A DNA stretch of 64,000 nt from the NCBI RefSeq assembly GCF_031157275.1, contig NZ_JAVIFW010000006.1:366600-430599 (forward strand), in the 5' to 3' direction. The translations under genes were made by a program, and so were the position numbers. The notes beneath the pieces are model-generated. The model was not told the origin of the DNA, searched no databases, and saw only the letters and a program-made list of their open reading frames with translations. Origin of the DNA: Streptomyces sp. LHD-70. GTDB taxonomy: Bacteria > Actinomycetota > Actinomycetes > Streptomycetales > Streptomycetaceae. Of the stretch, positions 63,872-64,000 are shown piece after piece. Within the stretch, counting starts at the first letter, position 1; every line of letters begins with the position of its first letter.

Positions 63872-64000
63872 CTTTGCGGGCCCGCGACGCCTGGCACGGC
63901 ACCTCGCCGCACGCCCGAATCACCCAAGTACGTCCAGTACGAGGGCGATCCGGGCGCACGCCGATGCACCGCACCAGACGCCGCGGGCTGATCCGCAAAG
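63872..64000. repeat. Long imperfect palindrome (about 129 bp), MITE-like or structured repeat
   Basis: The left arm begins CTTTGCGGGCCCGCGACGCC (63872) and the right arm ends CGCGGGCTGATCCGCAAAG (64000). Over about 55 bases the arms are complementary at most positions, meeting around AAGTACGTCCAGTAC (63926-63940). It contains no ORF of its own and touches both the window edge and the truncated SDR gene. Confidence 0.7.

Overview
This is a 64 kb stretch of a high-GC actinobacterial chromosome, almost certainly Streptomyces. The base composition, near-total G/C third codon positions, frequent GTG starts, many ATGA/GTGA stop-start overlaps and gene families such as DUF2637 (SpdB2-like) proteins, AcoR-type GAF regulators and DmdR1/IdeR-type iron boxes all point that way. 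No tRNA, rRNA, CRISPR array, insertion-sequence transposase or prophage was seen. All calls come from reading the sequence; no database search was run.

Layout. 0-4.6 kb: the end of a TetM/OtrA-type ribosomal protection gene, a GAF-domain activator, an AidB-like acyl-CoA dehydrogenase and a YihY/BrkB membrane protein. 4.7-20 kb: a complete catecholate siderophore locus. A FecCDE-type importer (minus strand) diverges from a lipoprotein siderophore receptor and eight biosynthetic genes (dhbA, dhbC, dhbE, dhbB, a free-standing aryl carrier protein, a single-module C-A-PCP-TE NRPS, an mbtH homologue and an Sfp-type phosphopantetheinyl transferase). An enterochelin-esterase-like gene converges on the end of the operon. 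The specificity residues readable in the NRPS A domain match the serine code of EntF, so the predicted product is enterobactin. Iron boxes lie in the divergent promoter, upstream of the esterase, and upstream of a FhuF-like ferric-siderophore reductase 42 kb away at 62 kb; these loci appear to form one iron regulon. 20-28 kb: a ThuA-domain remnant, a TenA/PqqC-like protein, a VOC protein with an AraC regulator, the Mg2+ transporter mgtE preceded by a proline-rich short ORF, an SPFH protein, an NAD epimerase and a two-component system.

28-37 kb: a cassette of a family 2 glycosyltransferase, a DUF2064 protein and a methyltransferase, which overlaps antisense with a small membrane protein; then a membrane-anchored molybdopterin oxidoreductase, a polytopic membrane protein, a SulP transporter and a D,D-carboxypeptidase. 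37-48 kb: a catabolic island with a CitE-type lyase, a hot-dog (MaoC/HTD2-like) hydratase, an MHS-family transporter, a two-subunit TPP decarboxylase, a CaiB CoA-transferase, an acyl-CoA dehydrogenase, etfBA, an alpha/beta hydrolase and a LysR regulator. The combination suggests degradation of a branched C5 dicarboxylate (itaconate, mesaconate or methylsuccinate) to acetyl-CoA and pyruvate. It is followed by debris of at least one decayed gene.

48-64 kb: rsgA, a His/Glu-rich repeat lipoprotein, an Ada-AlkA plus Ogt alkylation-repair operon, a DUF456 protein, a TrmB/LuxR-type regulator, a PP2C-like protein, poxB, a RsbW-like ATPase, a DUF2637 protein, an efflux pump with a palindromic operator, the FhuF-like reductase, a GntR regulator, and the 3' part of a short-chain dehydrogenase that meets a long imperfect palindrome at the window edge. 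Several intergenic gaps, two of them inside the siderophore operon, carry copies of short dispersed GC-rich repeats.
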